The notes beneath the pieces were generated by a model. It did not search any database. It was not told where the DNA came from and worked only from the letters and a program-made list of their open reading frames with translations. From Odiellus spinosus (taxonomy: Eukaryota > Arthropoda > Arachnida > Opiliones > Phalangiidae), in NCBI GenBank assembly GCA_963920705.1, contig OY987234.1:1426001-1490000 (forward strand): DNA of 64,000 nucleotides, read 5' to 3'. This document shows, piece after piece, positions 50,434 through 63,459 of this stretch (positions are counted from its first letter, which is position 1; each line of letters begins with the position of its first letter). The translations under genes and the position numbers were made by a program.

Positions 50434-53400
50434 AAATTTGATTATCTGCACTTGGAAAATTTGTGGATCTGCACTTGGGAACTTTGTGGATCTGCACTTG
50501 GGAAAATTGTGGATCTGCACTTGGCAAATTTGTGGATCTGCACTTGGGAAATTTGTAGATCTACACTTGGGAAATTTGTGGATCTACACTTGGGAAATTT
50601 GTGGATCTACACTTGGGATATTTGTGGATCTACACTTGGGAAATTTGAGGGTCTACACTTGGGAAATTTGTGGATCTGCACTTGGGAAATTTTTGGATCT
50701 GCACTTGGGAAATTTGTGGATCTGCACTTGGGAAATTTGTGGATCTGCACTTTTGAAATTTGTGGATCTGCACTTGGAAAATTTGTGGATATGCGCTTGG
50801 GAAATTTGTGGATCTGCACTTGGGAAATTTGTGGATCTGCACTTTTGAAATTTGTGGATCTGCACTTGGAAAATTTGTGGATATGCGCTTGGGAAATTTG
50901 TGGATCTGCACTTGGGAAATTTTTGGATCTGCACTTGGGAAATTTGTGGATCTGCACTTGGGAAATTTGTGGATCTGCACATGGGAAATTTGTGGATCTA
51001 CAATTGGGAAATTTGTGGACCTACATTTGGGAAATTTGTGGATCTACACTTGGGAAATTTGTGGATCTACACTTGGGAAATTTGTGGATCTACACTTGGG
51101 AAATTTGTGGATCTACATTTGGAAAATTTGTGGATCTACACTTGGGAAATTTGTGGATCTACATTTGGAAAATTTGTGGATCTACACTTGGGAAATTTGT
51201 GGATCTACATTTGGGAAATTTGTGGATCTACACTTGGGAAATTTGTGGATCTACACTTGGAACATTTGTGGATCTACACTTGGGAAATTTGTGGATCTAC
51301 ATTTGGGAAATTTGTGGATCTACACTTGGGAAATTTGTGGATCTACACTTGGGAAATTTGTGGATCTACACTTGGAACATTTGTGGATCTACACTTGGGA
51401 AATTTGTAGATCTACACTTGGGAAATTTGTGGGTCTACACTTGGGAAATTTGTGGATCTACACTTAGGAAATTTGTGGATCTACACTTGGGAAATTTGGT
51501 GATCTAAACTTGGGAAATTTGGTGATCTACACTTGGGAAATTTGTGGATCTACACTTGGGAAATTTGTGGATCTACACTTGGGAAATTTGATTATCTGCA
51601 CTTGGAAAATTTGTGGATCTGCACTTGGGAACTTTGTGGATCTGCACTTGGGAAAATTGTGGATCTGCACTTGGCAAATTTGTGGATCTGCACTTGGGAA
51701 ATTTGTAGATCTACACTTGGGAAATTTGTGGATCTACACTTGGGAAATTTGTGGATCTACACTTGGGATATTTGTGGATCTACACTTGGGAAATTTGAGG
51801 GTCTACACTTGGGAAATTTGTGGATCTGCACTTGGGAAATTTTTGGATCTGCACTTGGGAAATTTGTGGATCTGCACTTGGGAAATTTGTGGATCTGCAC
51901 TTTTGAAATTTGTGGATCTGCACTTGGAAAATTTGTGGATATGCGCTTGGGAAATTTGTGGATCTGCACTTGGGAAATTTGTGGATCTGCACATGGGAAA
52001 TTTGTGGATCTACAATTGGGAAATTTGTGGACCTACATTTGGGAAATTTGTGGATCTACACTTGGGAAATTTGTGGATCTACACTTGGGAAATTTGTGGA
52101 TCTGCACTTGGGAAATTTGTGGATCTACACTTGGGAAATTTGTGGATCTACATTTGGAAAATTTGTGGATCTACACTTGGGAAATTTGTGGATCTACATT
52201 TGGAAAATTTGTGGATCTACACTTGGGAAATTTGTGGATCTACATTTGGGAAATTTGTGGATCTACACTTGGGAAATTTGTGGATCTACACTTGGAACAT
52301 TTGTGGATCTACACTTGGGAAATTTGTGGATCTACATTTGGGAAATTTGTGGATCTACACTTGGGAAATTTGTGGATCTACACTTGGGAAATTTGTGGAT
52401 CTACACTTGGAACATTTGTGGATCTACACTTGGGAAATTTGTAGATCTACACTTGGGAAATTTGTGGGTCTACACTTGGGAAATTTGTGGATCTACACTT
52501 AGGAAATTTGTGGATCTACACTTGGGAAATTTGGTGATCTACACTTGGGAAATTTGTGGATCTACACTTGGGAAATTTGTGGATCTACACTTGGGAAATT
52601 TGATTATCTGCACTTGGAAAATTTGTGGATCTGCACTTGGGAACTTTGTGGATCTGCACTTGGGAACTTTGTGGATCTGCACTTGGGAAAATTGTGGATC
52701 TGCACTTGGCAAATTTGTGGATCTGCACTTGGGAAATTTGTAGATCTACACTTGGGAAATTTGTGGATCTACACTTGGGAAATTTGTGGATCTACACTTG
52801 GGATATTTGTGGATCTACACTTGGGAAATTTGAGGGTCTACACTTGGGAAATTTGTGGATCTGCACTTGGGAAATTTTTGGATCTGCACTTGGGAAATTT
52901 GTGGATCTGCACTTGGGAAATTTGTGGATCTGCACTTTTGAAATTTGTGGATCTGCACTTGGAAAATTTGTGGATATGCGCTTGGGAAATTTGTGGATCT
53001 GCACTTGGGAAATTTGTGGATCTGCACTTTTGAAATTTGTGGATCTGCACTTGGAAAATTTGTGGATATGCGCTTGGGAAATTTGTGGATAAGCACTTGG
53101 GAAATTTTTGGATCTGCACTTGGGAAATTTGTGGATCTGCACTTGGGAAATTTGTGGATCTGCACATGGGAAATTTGTGGATCTACAATTGGGAAATTTG
53201 TGGACCTACATTTGGGAAATTTGTGGATCTACACTTGGGAAATTTGTGGATCTACACTTGGGAAATTTGTGGATCTGCACTTGGGAAATTTTGGATCTGC
53301 ACTTGGGAAATTTGTGGATCTACACTTGGGAAATTTGTGGATCTACATTTGGAAAATTTGTGGATCTACACTTGGGAAATTTGTGGATCTACATTTGGAA

Positions 53401-53551
53401 AATTTGTGGATCTACACTTGGGAAATTTGTGTATCTACATTTGGGAAATTTGTGGATCTACACTTGGGAAATTTGTGGATCTACACTTGGAACATTTGTG
53501 GATCTACACTTGGGAAATTTGTAGATCTACACTTGGGAAATTTGTGGGTCT
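50434..53551. repeat. HOR series of about 1.0-1.15 kb, three copies
   Basis: Repeat starts, set by TCTACAC units before GATTATCTGC, are 50383, 51533 and 52545 (steps 1,150 and 1,012 bp: 50 and 44 units). The B-block here is short, GTGGATCTGC replacing GTGGATGTGC. Copy 1 has a doubled A-core. Copy 2 lacks one A-core (offset 1,150 becoming 1,035). Copy 3 has a doubled GGGAACTTTG, GGATAAGCAC (near 53090) and a 22-bp AAATTTTGGATC unit near 53287. GGTGATCTAAAC near 51503 is private. Confidence 0.82.
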
Positions 53552-54747
53552 ACACTTGGGAAATTTGTGGATCTACACTTGGGAAATTTGGTGATCTACA
53601 CTTGGGAAATTTGTGGATCTACATTTGGGAAATTTGTGGATCTACACTTGGGAAATTTGTGGATCTACACTTGGGAAATTTGTGGATCTACATTTGGGAA
53701 ATTTGTGGATCTACACTTGGGAAATATGTGGATCTACACTTGGGAAATTTGTGGATCTACACTTGGGAAATTTGATTATCTGCACTTGGAAAATTTGAGG
53801 ATGTGCACTTGGGAAATTTGTGGATCCGCACTTGGGAACTTTGTGGATCTGCACTTGGGAAAATTGTGGATCTGCACTTGGCAAATTTGTGGATCTGCAC
53901 TTTGGAAATTTGTGGATCTACATTTGGGAAATTTGTGGATCTACACTTGGGAAATTTGTGGATCTACACTTGGGAAATTTGTGGATCTGCACTTGGGAAA
54001 TGTGTGGATCTACACTTGGGAAATTTGTGGATCTACATTTGGGAAATTTGTGGATCTACACTTGGGAAATTTGTGGATCTACACTTGGGAAATTTGTGGA
54101 TCTACACTTGGAACATTTGTGGATCTACACTTGGGAAATTTGTAGATCTACACTTGGGAAATTTGTGGGTCTACACTTGGGAAATTTGTGGATCTACACT
54201 TGGGAAATTTGTGGATCTACACTTGGGAAATTTGGTGATCTACACTTGGGAAATTTGGTGATCTACACTTGGGAAATTTGTGGATCTACACTTGGGAAAT
54301 TTGTGGATCTACACTTGGGAAATTTGATTATCTGCACTTGGAAAATTTGTGGATGTGCACTTGGGAAATTTGTGGATCTGCACTTGGGAACTTTGTGGAT
54401 CTGCACTTGGGAAAATTGTGGATCTGCACTTGGCAAATTTGTGGATCTGCACTTGGGAAATTTGTAGATCTACACTTGGGAAATTTGTGGATCTACACTT
54501 GGGAAATTTGTGGATCTACACTTGGGATATTTGTGGATCTACACTTGGGAAATTTGAGGGTCTACACTTGGGAAATTTGTGGATCTACACTTGGGAAATT
54601 TGTGGATCTACGCTTTTGAAATTTGTGGATCTGCACTTGGGAAATTTGTGGATCTACACTTGGGAAATTTGTGGATCTACATTTGGGAAATTTGTGGATC
54701 TACACTTGGGAAATTTATGGATCTACACTTGGGAAATTTGTGGATCT
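53552..54747. repeat. HOR of 1,196 bp, copy 1 (52 units)
   Basis: GGTGATCTAC, CTACATTT units, GGAAATATG, TTTGAGGATGTGC, GTGGATCCGC, B-block, D-block, second B-block, GGGATATTTG, GAGGGTCTAC, CTACGCTTTTGAAA follow in order. No odd-length unit is present (52 x 23). It matches copy 2 except G at 54433 (TTGGCAAATTTG) against T at 55629 (TTGTCAAATTTG). Confidence 0.88.
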
Positions 54748-55943
54748 GCACTTGGGAAATTTGTGGATCTACACTTGGGAAATTTGGTGATCTACACTTG
54801 GGAAATTTGTGGATCTACATTTGGGAAATTTGTGGATCTACACTTGGGAAATTTGTGGATCTACACTTGGGAAATTTGTGGATCTACATTTGGGAAATTT
54901 GTGGATCTACACTTGGGAAATATGTGGATCTACACTTGGGAAATTTGTGGATCTACACTTGGGAAATTTGATTATCTGCACTTGGAAAATTTGAGGATGT
55001 GCACTTGGGAAATTTGTGGATCCGCACTTGGGAACTTTGTGGATCTGCACTTGGGAAAATTGTGGATCTGCACTTGGCAAATTTGTGGATCTGCACTTTG
55101 GAAATTTGTGGATCTACATTTGGGAAATTTGTGGATCTACACTTGGGAAATTTGTGGATCTACACTTGGGAAATTTGTGGATCTGCACTTGGGAAATGTG
55201 TGGATCTACACTTGGGAAATTTGTGGATCTACATTTGGGAAATTTGTGGATCTACACTTGGGAAATTTGTGGATCTACACTTGGGAAATTTGTGGATCTA
55301 CACTTGGAACATTTGTGGATCTACACTTGGGAAATTTGTAGATCTACACTTGGGAAATTTGTGGGTCTACACTTGGGAAATTTGTGGATCTACACTTGGG
55401 AAATTTGTGGATCTACACTTGGGAAATTTGGTGATCTACACTTGGGAAATTTGGTGATCTACACTTGGGAAATTTGTGGATCTACACTTGGGAAATTTGT
55501 GGATCTACACTTGGGAAATTTGATTATCTGCACTTGGAAAATTTGTGGATGTGCACTTGGGAAATTTGTGGATCTGCACTTGGGAACTTTGTGGATCTGC
55601 ACTTGGGAAAATTGTGGATCTGCACTTGTCAAATTTGTGGATCTGCACTTGGGAAATTTGTAGATCTACACTTGGGAAATTTGTGGATCTACACTTGGGA
55701 AATTTGTGGATCTACACTTGGGATATTTGTGGATCTACACTTGGGAAATTTGAGGGTCTACACTTGGGAAATTTGTGGATCTACACTTGGGAAATTTGTG
55801 GATCTACGCTTTTGAAATTTGTGGATCTGCACTTGGGAAATTTGTGGATCTACACTTGGGAAATTTGTGGATCTACATTTGGGAAATTTGTGGATCTACA
55901 CTTGGGAAATTTATGGATCTACACTTGGGAAATTTGTGGATCT
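54748..55943. repeat. HOR of 1,196 bp, copy 2 (52 units)
   Basis: It repeats copy 1 at +1,196, GTGGATCCGC included (near 55018). Its last third (from 55465) is also the first member of the 805-bp series. Confidence 0.88.
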
Positions 55944-58900
55944 GCACTTGGGAAATTTGTGGATCTGCACTTGGAAAATTTGTGGATCTGCACTTGGAAA
56001 ATGTGTGGATCTACACTTGGGAAATTTGTGGATCTACATTTGGGAAATTTGTGGATCTACACTTGGGAAATTTGTGGATCTACACTTGGGAAATTTGTGG
56101 ATCTACACTTGGAACATTTGTGGATCTACACTTGGGAAATTTGTAGATCTACACTTGGGAAATTTGTGGGTCTACACTTGGGAAATTTGTGGATCTACAC
56201 TTGGGAAATTTGTGGATCTACACTTGGGAAATTTGGTGATCTACACTTGGGAAATTTGGTGATCTACACTTGGGAAATTTGTGGATCTACACTTGGGAAA
56301 TTTGTGGATCTACACTTGGGAAATTTGATTATCTGCACTTGGAAAATTTGTGGATGTGCACTTGGGAAATTTGTGGATCTGCACTTGGGAACTTTGTGGA
56401 TCTGCACTTGGGAAAATTGTGGATCTGCACTTGGCAAATTTGTGGATCTGCACTTGGGAAATTTGTAGATCTACACTTGGGAAATTTGTGGATCTACACT
56501 TGGGAAATTTGTGGATCTACACTTGGGATATTTGTGGATCTACACTTGGGAAATTTGAGGGTCTACACTTGGGAAATTTGTGGATCTACACTTGGGAAAT
56601 TTGTGGATCTACGCTTTTGAAATTTGTGGATCTGCACTTGGGAAATTTGTGGATCTACACTTGGGAAATTTGTGGATCTACATTTGGGAAATTTGTGGAT
56701 CTACACTTGGGAAATTTATGGATCTACACTTGGGAAATTTGTGGATCTGCACTTGGGAAATTTGTGGATCTGCACTTGGAAAATTTGTGGATCTGCACTT
56801 GGAAAATGTGTGGATCTACACTTGGGAAATTTGTGGATCTACATTTGGGAAATTTGTGGATCTACACTTGGGAAATTTGTGGATCTACACTTGGGAAATT
56901 TGTGGATCTACACTTGGAACATTTGTGGATCTACACTTGGGAAATTTGTAGATCTACACTTGGGAAATTTGTGGATCTACACTTGGGAAATTTGTTATCT
57001 ACACTTGGGAAATTTGGTGATCTACACTTGGGAAATTTGGTGATCTACACTTGGGAAATTTGTGGATCTACACTTGGGAAATTTATGGATCTACACTTGG
57101 GAAATTTGTGGATCTGCACTTGGGAAATTTGTGGATCTGCACTTGGAAAATTGTGGATCTGCACTTGGCAAATTTGTGGATCTGCACTTGGGAAATTTGT
57201 AGATCTACACTTGGGAAATTTGTGGATCTACACTTGGGAAATTTGTGGATCTACACTTGGGATATTTGTGGATCTACACTTGGGAAATTTGAGGGTCTAC
57301 ACTTGGGAAATTTGTGGATCTACACTTGGGAAATTTGTGGATCTACGCTTTTGTAATTTGTGGATCTGCACTTGGGAAATTTGTGGATCTACACTTGGGA
57401 AATTTGTGGATCTACATTTGGGAAATTTGTGGATCTACACTTGGGAAATTTATGGATCTACACTTGGGAAATTTGTGGATCTGCACTTGGGAAATTTGTG
57501 GATCTGCACTTGGAAAATTTGTGGATCTGCACTTGGAAAATGTGTGGATCTACACTTGGGAAATTTGTGGATCTACATTTGGGAAATTTGTGGATCTACA
57601 CTTGGGAAATTTGTGGATCTACACTTGGGAAATTTGTGGATCTACACTTGGAACATTTGTGGATCTACACTTGGGAAATTTGTAGATCTACACTTGGGAA
57701 ATTTGTGGGTCTACACTTGGGAAATTTGTGGATCTACACTTGGGAAATTTGTGGATCTACACTTGGGAAATTTGGTGATCTACACTTGGGAAATTTGGTG
57801 ATCTACACTTGGGAAATTTGTGGATCTACACTTGGGAAATTTGTGGATCTACACTTGGGAAATTTGATTATCTGCACTTGGAAAATTTGTGGATGTGCAC
57901 TTGGGAAATTTGTGGATCTGCACTTGGGAACTTTGTGGATCTGCACTTGGGAAAATTGTGGATCTGCACTTGGCAAATTTGTGGATCTGCACTTGGGAAA
58001 TTTGTAGATCTACACTTGGGAAATTTGTGGATCTACACTTGGGAAATTTGTGGATCTACACTTGGGATATTTGTGGATCTACACTTGGGAAATTTGAGGG
58101 TCTACACTTGGGAAATTTGTGGATCTACACTTGGGAAATTTGTGGATCTACGCTTTTGAAATTTGTGGATCTGCACTTGGGAAATTTGTGGATCTACACT
58201 TGGGAAATTTGTGGATCTACATTTGGGAAATTTGTGGATCTACACTTGGGAAATTTATGGATCTACACTTGGGAAATTTGTGGATCTGCACTTGGGAAAT
58301 TTGTGGATCTGCACTTGGAAAATTTGTGGATCTGCACTTGGAAAATGTGTGGATCTACACTTGGGAAATTTGTGGATCTACATTTGGGAAATTTGTGGAT
58401 CTACACTTGGGAAATTTGTGGATCTACACTTGGGAAATTTGTGGATCTACACTTGGAACATTTGTGGATCTACACTTGGGAAATTTGTAGATCTACACTT
58501 GGGAAATTTGTGGATCTACACTTGGGAAATTTGTTATCTACACTTGGGAAATTTGGTGATCTACACTTGGGAAATTTGGTGATCTACACTTGGGAAATTT
58601 GTGGATCTACACTTGGGAAATTTGTGGATCTACACTTGGGAAATTTGTGGATCTACACTTGGGAAATTTGATTATCTGCACTTGGAAAATTTGTGGATGT
58701 GCACTTGGGAAATTTGTGGATCTGCACTTGGGAACTTTGTGGATCTGCACTTGGGAAAATTGTGGATCTGCACTTGGCAAATTTGTGGATCTGCACTTGG
58801 GAAATTTGTAGATCTACACTTGGGAAATTTGTGGATCTACATTTGGGAAATTTGTGGATCTACACTTGGGAAATTTTTGGATCTGCACTTGGGAAATTTG

Positions 58901-59831
58901 TGGATCTGCACTTGGGAAATTTGTGGATCTGCACTTGGGAAATTTGTGGATCTGCACTTTTGAAATTTGTGGATCTGCACTTGGAAAATTTGTGGATATG
59001 CGCTTGGGAAATTTGTGGATCTGCACTTGGGAAATTTGTGGATCTGCACTTTTGAAATTTGTGGATCTGCACTTGGAAAATTTGTGGATATGCGCTTGGG
59101 AAATTTGTGGATCTGCACTTGGGAAATTTTTGGATCTGCACTTGGGAAATTTGTGGATCTGCACTTGGGAAATTTGTGGATCTGCACATGGGAAATTTGT
59201 GGATCTACAATTGGGAAATTTGTGGACCTACATTTGGGAAATTTGTGGATCTGCACTTGGGAAATTTGTGGATCTACACTTGGGAAATTTGTGGATCTAC
59301 ATTTGGAAAATTTGTGGATATACACTTGGGAAATTTGTGGATCTACATTTGGAAAATTTGTGGATCTACACTTGGGAAATTTGTGGATCTACATTTGGGA
59401 AATTTGTGGATCTACACTTGGGAAATTTGTGGATCTACACTTGGAACATTTGTGGATCTACACTTGGGAAATTTGTAGATCTACACTTGGGAAATTTGTG
59501 GGTCTACATTTGGGAAATTTGTGGATCTACACTTCGGAAATTTGGTGATTTACACTTGGGAAATTTGTGGATCTACATTTGGGAAATTTGTGGATCTACA
59601 CTTGGGAAATTTGTGGATCTACACTTAGGAAATTTGTGGATCTACACTTGGGAAATTTGTGGATCTACACTTGGAACATTTGTGGATCTACACTTGGGAA
59701 ATTTGTAGATCTACACTTGGGAAATTTGTGGGTCTACACTTGGGAAATTTGTGGATCTACACTTGGGAAATTTGTGGATCTACACTTGGGAAATTTGGTG
59801 ATCTACACTTGGTAAATTTGGTGATCTACAC
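55465..59831. repeat. HOR series of 758-805 bp
   Basis: Starts at 55465, 56270, 57051, 57809 and 58590 give steps of 805, 781, 758 and 781 bp. Each repeat is B, GTAGATCTAC, C-block, CTACGCTTTTGAAA, GGAAAATGTG, D. The D form sets the length: GTGGGTCTAC gives 805 (35 units), a 22-bp GTTATCTAC gives 781. The 57051 copy has a damaged B-block. The last copy expands to 1,242 bp with a doubled A-core (58.95-59.2 kb), the last A-block of the window. Confidence 0.85.
57051..57200. repeat. Truncated B-block
   Basis: GATTATCTGC, GTGGATGTGC and GGGAACTTTG are missing. CTTATGG-type and CTGCACTTGGAAAATTG units (22 bp, near 57148) run straight into TTGGCAAATTTG. It looks like a join between a GGAAAATTTG unit and the GGGAAAATTG unit of a B-block. 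CGCTTTTGTAATTTG near 57348 is a second private change in this copy. Confidence 0.75.
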
Positions 59832-61809
59832 TTGGGAAATTTGTGGATCTACACTTGGGAAATTTGTGGATCTACACTTGGGAAATTTGATTATCTGCAC
59901 TTGGAAAATTTGTGGATGTGCACTTGGGAAATTTGTGGATCTGCACTTGGGAACTTTGTGGATCTGCACTTGGGAAAATTGTGGATCTGCACTTGGCAAA
60001 TTTGTGGATCTGCACTTGGGAAATTTGTGGATCTACACTTGGGATATTTGTGGATCTACACTTGGGAAATTTGAGGGTCTACACTTGGGAAATTTGTGGA
60101 TCTACACTTGGGAAATTTGTGGATCTACACTTGGGAAATTTGTGGATCTACGCTTGGGAAATTTGTGGATCTACACTTGGGAAATTTGTGGATCTACATT
60201 TGGGAAATTTGTGGATCTACACTTGGGAAATTTGTGGATCTACACTTGGGAAATTTGTGGATCTGCACTTGGGAAATTTGTGGATCTGCACTTGGAAAAT
60301 TTTTGGATCTGCACTTGGAAAATTTGTGGATCTACACTTGGGAAATTTGTGGATCTACATTTGGGAAATTTGTGGATCTACACTTGGGAAATTTGTGGAT
60401 CTACACTTGGAACATTTGTGGATCTACACTTGGGAAATTTGTAGATCTACACTTGGGAAATTTGTGGGTCTACACTTGGGAAATTTGTGGATCTACACTT
60501 GGGAAATTTGGTGATCTACACTTGGGAAATTTGGTGATCTACACTTGGGAAATTTGGTGATCTACACTTGGGAAATTTGTGGATCTACATTTGGGAAATT
60601 TGTGGATCTACACTTGGGAAATTTGTGGATCTACACTTGGGAAATTTGTGGATCTACATTTGGGAAATTTGTGGATCTACACTTGGAAAAATGTGGATCT
60701 ACACTTGGGAAATTTGTGGATCTACACTTGGGAAATTTGATTATCTGCACTTGGAAAATTTGAGGATGTGCACTTGGGAAATTTGTGGATCTGCACTTGG
60801 GAACTTTGTGGATCTGCACTTGGGAAAATTGTGGATCTGCACTTGGCAAATTTATGGATCTGCACTTGGGAAATTTGTGGATCTACACTTGGGAAATTTG
60901 TGGTTCTACATTTGGGAAATTTGTGGATCTACACTTGGGAAATTTGTGGATCTGCACTTGGGAAATTTGTTGATCTGCACTTGGGAAATTTGTGGATCTA
61001 CATTTGGGAAATTTGTGGATCTACACTTGGGAAATTTGTGGATCTGCACTTGGAAAATATGTGGATCTACACTTGGGAAATTTGTGGATCTACACTTGGG
61101 AAATTTGATTATCTGCACTTGGAAAATTTGTGGATGTGCACTTGGGAAATTTGTGGATCTGCACTTGGGAACTTTGTGGATCTGCACTTGGGAAAATTGT
61201 GGATCTGCACTTGGCAAATTTGTGGATCTGCACTTGGGAAATTTGTGGATCTACACTTGGGAAATTTGTGGATCTACATTTGGGAAATTTGTGGATCTAC
61301 ACTTGGGAAATTTGTGGATCTGCACTTAGGAAATTTGTTGATCTACATTTGGGAAATTTGTGGATCTACACTTGGGAAATTTGTGGATCTACACTTGGGA
61401 AATTTGTGGATCTGCGCTTGGGAAATTTGTGGATCTGCACTTGGAAAATTTGTGGATCTACACTTGGGAAATTTGTGGATCTACATTTGGGAAATTGGTG
61501 GATCTACACTTGGGAAATTTGTGGATCTACACTTGGGAAATTTGTGGATCTACACTTGGGAAATTTGTGGATCTACACTTGGAACATTTGTGGATCTACA
61601 CTTGGGAAATTTGTAGATCTACACTTGGGAAATTTGTGGATCTGCACTTGGAAAATTTGTGGATCTGCACTTGGAAAATTTGTGATCTACACTTGGGAAA
61701 TTTGTGGATCTACATTTGGGAAATTTGTGGATCTACACTTGGGAACATTTGTGGATCTACACTTGGGAAATTTGTAGATCTACACTTGGGAAATTTGTGG
61801 GTCTACACT
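59832..61809. repeat. B, C and D blocks with irregular units
   Basis: B-blocks start near 59890, 60735 and 61105. The odd-length units here are a 22-bp GGAAAAATGTGG near 60685, a 22-bp TTTGTGATCTAC near 61681 and a 24-bp GGGAACATTTG (61741-61750). GTGGTTCTAC (near 60901), GGGAAATTGGTGG (near 61495) and runs of three GGTGATCTAC units (near 60.51-60.56 kb) are private. No A-block is present. Confidence 0.78.
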
Positions 61810-63459
61810 TGGGAAATTTGGTGATCTACACTTGGGAAATTTGGTGATCTACACTTGGGAAATTTGTGGATCTACACTTGGGAAATTTGTGGATCTACAC
61901 TTGGGAAATTTGTGGATCTACATTTGGGAAATTTGTGGATCTACACTTGGAACATTTGTGGATCTACACTTGGGAAATTTGTAGATCTACACTTGGGAAA
62001 TTTGTGGGTCTACACTTGGGAAATTTGGTGATCTACACTTGGGAAATTTGGTGATCTACACTTGGGAAGTTTGTGGATCTACACTTGGGAAATTTGTGGA
62101 TCTACACTTGGGAAATTTGTGGATCTACATTTGGGAAATTTGTGGATCTACACTTGGGAAATTTGTGGATCTACACTTGGGAAATATGTGGATCTACACT
62201 TGGGAAATTTGTGGATCTACACTTGGGAAATTTGATTATCTGCACTTGGAAAATTTGTGGATGTGCACTTGGGAAATTTGTGGATCTGCACTTGGGAACT
62301 TTGTGGATCTGCACTTGGGAAAATTGTGGATCTGCACTTGGCAAATTTGTGGATCTGCACTTGGGAAATTTGTAGATCTACACTTGGGAAATTTGTGGAT
62401 CTACATTTGGGAAATTTGTGGATCTACACTAGGGAAATTTGTGGATCTGCACTTAGGAAATTTGTTGATCTACATTTGGGAAATTTGTGGATCTGCACTT
62501 AGGAAATTTGTTGATTTACATTTGGGAAATTTGTGGATCTACACTTGGGAAATTTGTGGATCTACACTTGGGAAATTTGTGGATCTGCGCTTGGGAAATT
62601 TGTGGATCTGCGCTTGGGAAATTTGTGGATCTACACTTGGGAAATTTGGTGATCTACACTTGGGAAATTTGGTGATCTACACTTGGGAAATTTGGTGATC
62701 TACACTTGGGAAATTTGTGGATCTACACTTGGGAAATTTGTGGATCTACACTTGGGAAATTTGTGGATCTACATTTGGGAAATTTGTGGATCTACACTTG
62801 GAACATTTGTGGATCTACACTTGGGAAATTTGTAGATCTACACTTGGGAAATTTGTGGGTCTACACTTGGGAAATTTGGTGATCTACACTTGGGAAGTTT
62901 GTGGATCTACACTTGGGAAATTTGTGGATCTACACTTGGGAAATTTGTGGATCTACATTTGGGAAATTTGTGGATCTACACTTGGGAAATTTGTGGATCT
63001 ACACTTGGGAAATATGTGGATCTACACTTGGGAAATTTGTGGATCTACACTTGGGAAATTTGATTATCTGCACTTGGAAAATTTGTGGATGTGCACTTGG
63101 GAAATTTGTGGATCTGCACTTGGGAACTTTGTGGATCTGCACTTGGGAAAATTGTGGATCTGCACTTGGCAAATTTGTGGATCTGCACTTGGGAAATTTG
63201 TAGATCTACACTTGGGAAATTTGTGGATCTACATTTGGGAAATTTGTGGATCTACACTAGGGAAATTTGTGGATCTGCACTTAGGAAATTTGTTGATCTA
63301 CATTTGGGAAATTTGTGGATCTGCACTTAGGAAATTTGTTGATTTACATTTGGGAAATTTGTGGATCTACACTTGGGAAATTTGTGGATCTACACTTGGG
63401 AAATTTGTGGATCTGCGCTTGGGAAATTTGTGGATCTGCGCTTGGGAAATTTGTGGATC
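61810..63459. repeat. Duplicated segment, offset 828-851 bp
   Basis: D-block, CTTGGGAAGTTTG (62065 and 62893), CTACATTT, GGAAATATG, B-block, GTAGATCTAC, CTACACTAGGG, CACTTAGGAAA, GTTGATTTAC and two CTGCGCTTGGG units occur twice. The main offset is 828 bp (36 units); before GGGAAGTTTG it is 851 because copy 1 has one more GGTGATCTAC unit. Similarity ends near 62631 and 63459. Confidence 0.85.
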
